From IMG/VR virus record IMGVR_UViG_3300032242_001167, positions 1 to 39,660 of that record: 39,660 bases of DNA; one strand, given 5' to 3'. The stretch is from a virus. The position numbers were made by a program, and so were the translations under genes. Under the pieces are notes generated by a model. That model was not told the origin of the DNA and did not search any database. It saw only the letters and a program-made list of their open reading frames with translations. Below, in pieces: positions 38,159 to 39,660 of the stretch. Every line of letters begins with the position of its first letter. The first letter of the stretch is position 1.

Positions 38159-38752
38159 ATGGCATATCCTTCTGTTGCGGGGCCTTATGGCCTCATCCCG
38201 ATCAACCTGATCGGCGGACAGGTGTTTGCTGGTTCGACGCGTCAAATCCCGATTGGTTCGGGTTCGGCTACCTCGATTTTCTTCGGCGATATCGTCAAGA
38301 TCAATTCCAGCGGCACCATCGACAAGGACACCGGCACTTCGGCGGCTACTCCGATTGGCGTTTTCCTTGGTTGCTCGTTCACCGACCCGGTGTTCGGCAA
38401 GACCTTCCGCCAGTACTTCCCGGCTAACACCGTTGCTGCCGACATCAACGCTTATGTGTCTGATGATCCGGATACGCTGTATAAGGTTGCTGTGGTTTCG
38501 ACCGGCACCACCATCAGCTACGTCACCCGCTCTGCGGTTGGCAACAACACTGCACTGGTCCAGAACGCGGGCAATACCGCTACTGGCGACTCGAACGTGG
38601 CCGTTAGCTCGACCACTGCCACCACCTCGACTCTTCCGGTCCGTATCATCGACGTTATTGCGGAAACGCAGTCGTCTCCGGGTTCGTACACGGAAGTCGT
38701 GGTTAAGTGGAATCAGGGTATGCACCAGTATCTCAACCCGACTGGCGTCTAA
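38159..38752 (+). CDS. Head decoration-like structural protein
   Basis: 197 residues. GGAG precedes ATG 38159. It opens MAYPSVAGPYGLIPINLIGG, then FAGSTRQIPIGSGSATSIFF and GDIVKIN, and is Ser/Thr/Gly/Val rich and beta-rich throughout (ATPIGVFLGCSF, VRIIDVIAE). The layout of an N-terminal strap followed by a beta-barrel suits a capsid decoration or cement protein. It directly precedes the capsid gene, as such genes often do. Codon use is shifted to C/G-ending codons, like the capsid gene, which suggests high expression. Confidence 0.72.
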   Translation: MAYPSVAGPYGLIPINLIGGQVFAGSTRQIPIGSGSATSIFFGDIVKINSSGTIDKDTGTSAATPIGVFLGCSFTDPVFGKTFRQYFPANTVAADINAYVSDDPDTLYKVAVVSTGTTISYVTRSAVGNNTALVQNAGNTATGDSNVAVSSTTATTSTLPVRIIDVIAETQSSPGSYTEVVVKWNQGMHQYLNPTGV

Positions 38753-38764
38753 GGAGTCTAGATA

Positions 38765-39660
38765 ATGGCAATTTCACGCGCACAACTCCTCAAGGAGCTT
38801 CTGCCCGGTCTTAACGCGCTGTTCGGTCTTGAATATGCACGTTACGGCGAAGAGCATAAGGAAATCTTCGAGACGGAGACTTCTGAGCGTTCGTTCGAAG
38901 AAGAAACCAAGCTGTCGGGCTTCTCGGCTGCTCCGGTTAAGAACGAAGGTTCGGCAATCTCCGACGACAACGGGCAGGAAGTTTTCACCGCTCGCTACAA
39001 CCACGAAACGATTGCCCTCGGGTTCTCGCTGACGGAAGAAGCGATTGAAGATAACCTCTACGACTCGCTGTCGGCCCGCTACACCAAGGCTCTGGCTCGC
39101 GCCATGGCCTATACCAAGCAGGTCAAGGCTGCCAACATCCTGAACAACGGCTTCAGCAGCAACTACCTCGGTGGTGACGCTCAGCCCCTGTTCTCGACCG
39201 CGCATCCGACCGTCTCGGGCGGCACCAACAGCAACACCTCGGCCACCAACGCCGACCTGAACGAAACGGCTCTCGAAGCTGCTGTCATTCAGATCGCCGC
39301 TTGGACTGACGAGCGTGGCCTGCTGATCGCCGCGAAGCCCAAGAAGCTTGTCGTGCCGCCGAGCCTGATGTTCGTTGCTACTCGTCTGCTCGAAACCGAA
39401 CTCCGCGTCGGTACCTCGGACAACGACATCAACGCCATCAAGAACAACGGTTCGATCCCTGAAGGTTACGCGGTCAACCACTTCCTGACCAACAACCTTT
39501 CGTGGTTCCTGACCACGGACGTTCCGAATGGCCTGAAGCACTTCGTCCGTACGCCGATGGCGCAAAATATGGATGGAGACTTCGACACGGGCAACGTCCG
39601 CTACAAGGCCAGTGAGCGTTATTCGTTCGGCTGGTCGGACCCCCTTGGTATCTACGGTTC
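38765..39660 (+). CDS. Major capsid protein (3' end outside window)
   Basis: 298 codons are visible without a stop; the gene continues past the window. It starts MAISRAQLLKELLPGLNALF after AAGGAG. HK97-fold type features: an N-arm helix, FETETSERSFEEETKLSGF (about 36-54, E-loop-like strand), ALGFSLTEEAIEDNLYDSLS, ARAMAYTKQVKAANILNNGF, then PLFSTAHPTVSGGTNSNTSA and KKLVVPPSLMFVATRLLETE of the P-domain. TAHP with ILNNGF is typical of Mu-like/HK97-type phage capsids. It builds the icosahedral shell. Codon use is strongly biased to C/G third bases, in line with high expression. Confidence 0.93.
   Translation, partial: MAISRAQLLKELLPGLNALFGLEYARYGEEHKEIFETETSERSFEEETKLSGFSAAPVKNEGSAISDDNGQEVFTARYNHETIALGFSLTEEAIEDNLYDSLSARYTKALARAMAYTKQVKAANILNNGFSSNYLGGDAQPLFSTAHPTVSGGTNSNTSATNADLNETALEAAVIQIAAWTDERGLLIAAKPKKLVVPPSLMFVATRLLETELRVGTSDNDINAIKNNGSIPEGYAVNHFLTNNLSWFLTTDVPNGLKHFVRTPMAQNMDGDFDTGNVRYKASERYSFGWSDPLGIYG

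Noticed and set aside
38774-39565. 263-codon minus-strand open frame
   Set aside because: Antisense of the major capsid gene; open because that gene has strong C/G third-base bias.
1-39660. Prophage or temperate lifestyle
   Set aside because: No integrase, excisionase, attachment-site repeat or clear CI-like repressor is visible. The palindromes resemble a repressor network, but the part of the genome outside the window is unseen, so this is left open rather than called.

Overview
The window is part of a tailed double-stranded DNA phage genome (Caudoviricetes). It most likely comes from a lytic, podovirus-like phage of a marine or freshwater proteobacterium. The evidence is a contiguous packaging and head module (small and large terminase, portal, scaffold-like protein, decoration-like protein, major capsid protein) on the plus strand. 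Phage-type virion proteins and a replication module lie elsewhere, gene packing is very tight with many ATGA/TAATG overlaps, and there are no bacterial housekeeping genes, rRNA or integrase. Host and family are inferred from gene style only; no database search was possible.

Layout. (1) 1-9168, plus strand, late virion genes: the 3' end of a Q-rich repeat-bearing virion protein, a lytic-transglycosylase virion protein and a 2074-residue large polyvalent protein with a HETLGH metallopeptidase-like motif. (2) 9173-9196, a strong hairpin terminator at the convergence point, with its T-tract on the minus strand. (3) 9241-20892, minus strand, replication and recombination: primase-helicase, HTH regulator, SSB-like protein, SNF2-type helicase, HNH protein, Cas4-like PD-(D/E)XK nuclease, DUF3310 protein, family A DNA polymerase and a sulfotransferase. 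A tRNA with anticodon UAA lies at 14183-14258. (4) 20902-30590, minus strand, mostly small early-type genes. These include a VRR-NUC nuclease, a MoxR-like AAA+ ATPase / VWA-metallopeptidase / DUF3150-like cassette, two putative zinc-binding proteins and tiny membrane peptides. (5) 30591-31226, a divergent intergenic region. (6) 31227-39660, plus strand: packaging and head genes including a GroES-like protein, ending inside the major capsid gene.

The most unusual feature is a regulatory network on the minus strand between 22.6 and 30.8 kb. A perfect 17-bp palindrome, GCCTAACANTGTTAGGC, occurs eight times. Six copies sit 14-23 nt upstream of a start codon, just before the ribosome binding site, and three also supply the stop codon of the preceding frame. 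Two near-identical promoters (TTGCGY, 17-bp spacer, TAYRAT) at 26.8 and 29.2 kb each feed a leader holding one palindrome. A second, shorter dyad, TTKACANTGTCAA, occurs three times at promoter-like positions and shares the ACANTGT core. An AT-rich region rich in inverted repeats at 29.2-29.7 kb is a candidate origin or control region.
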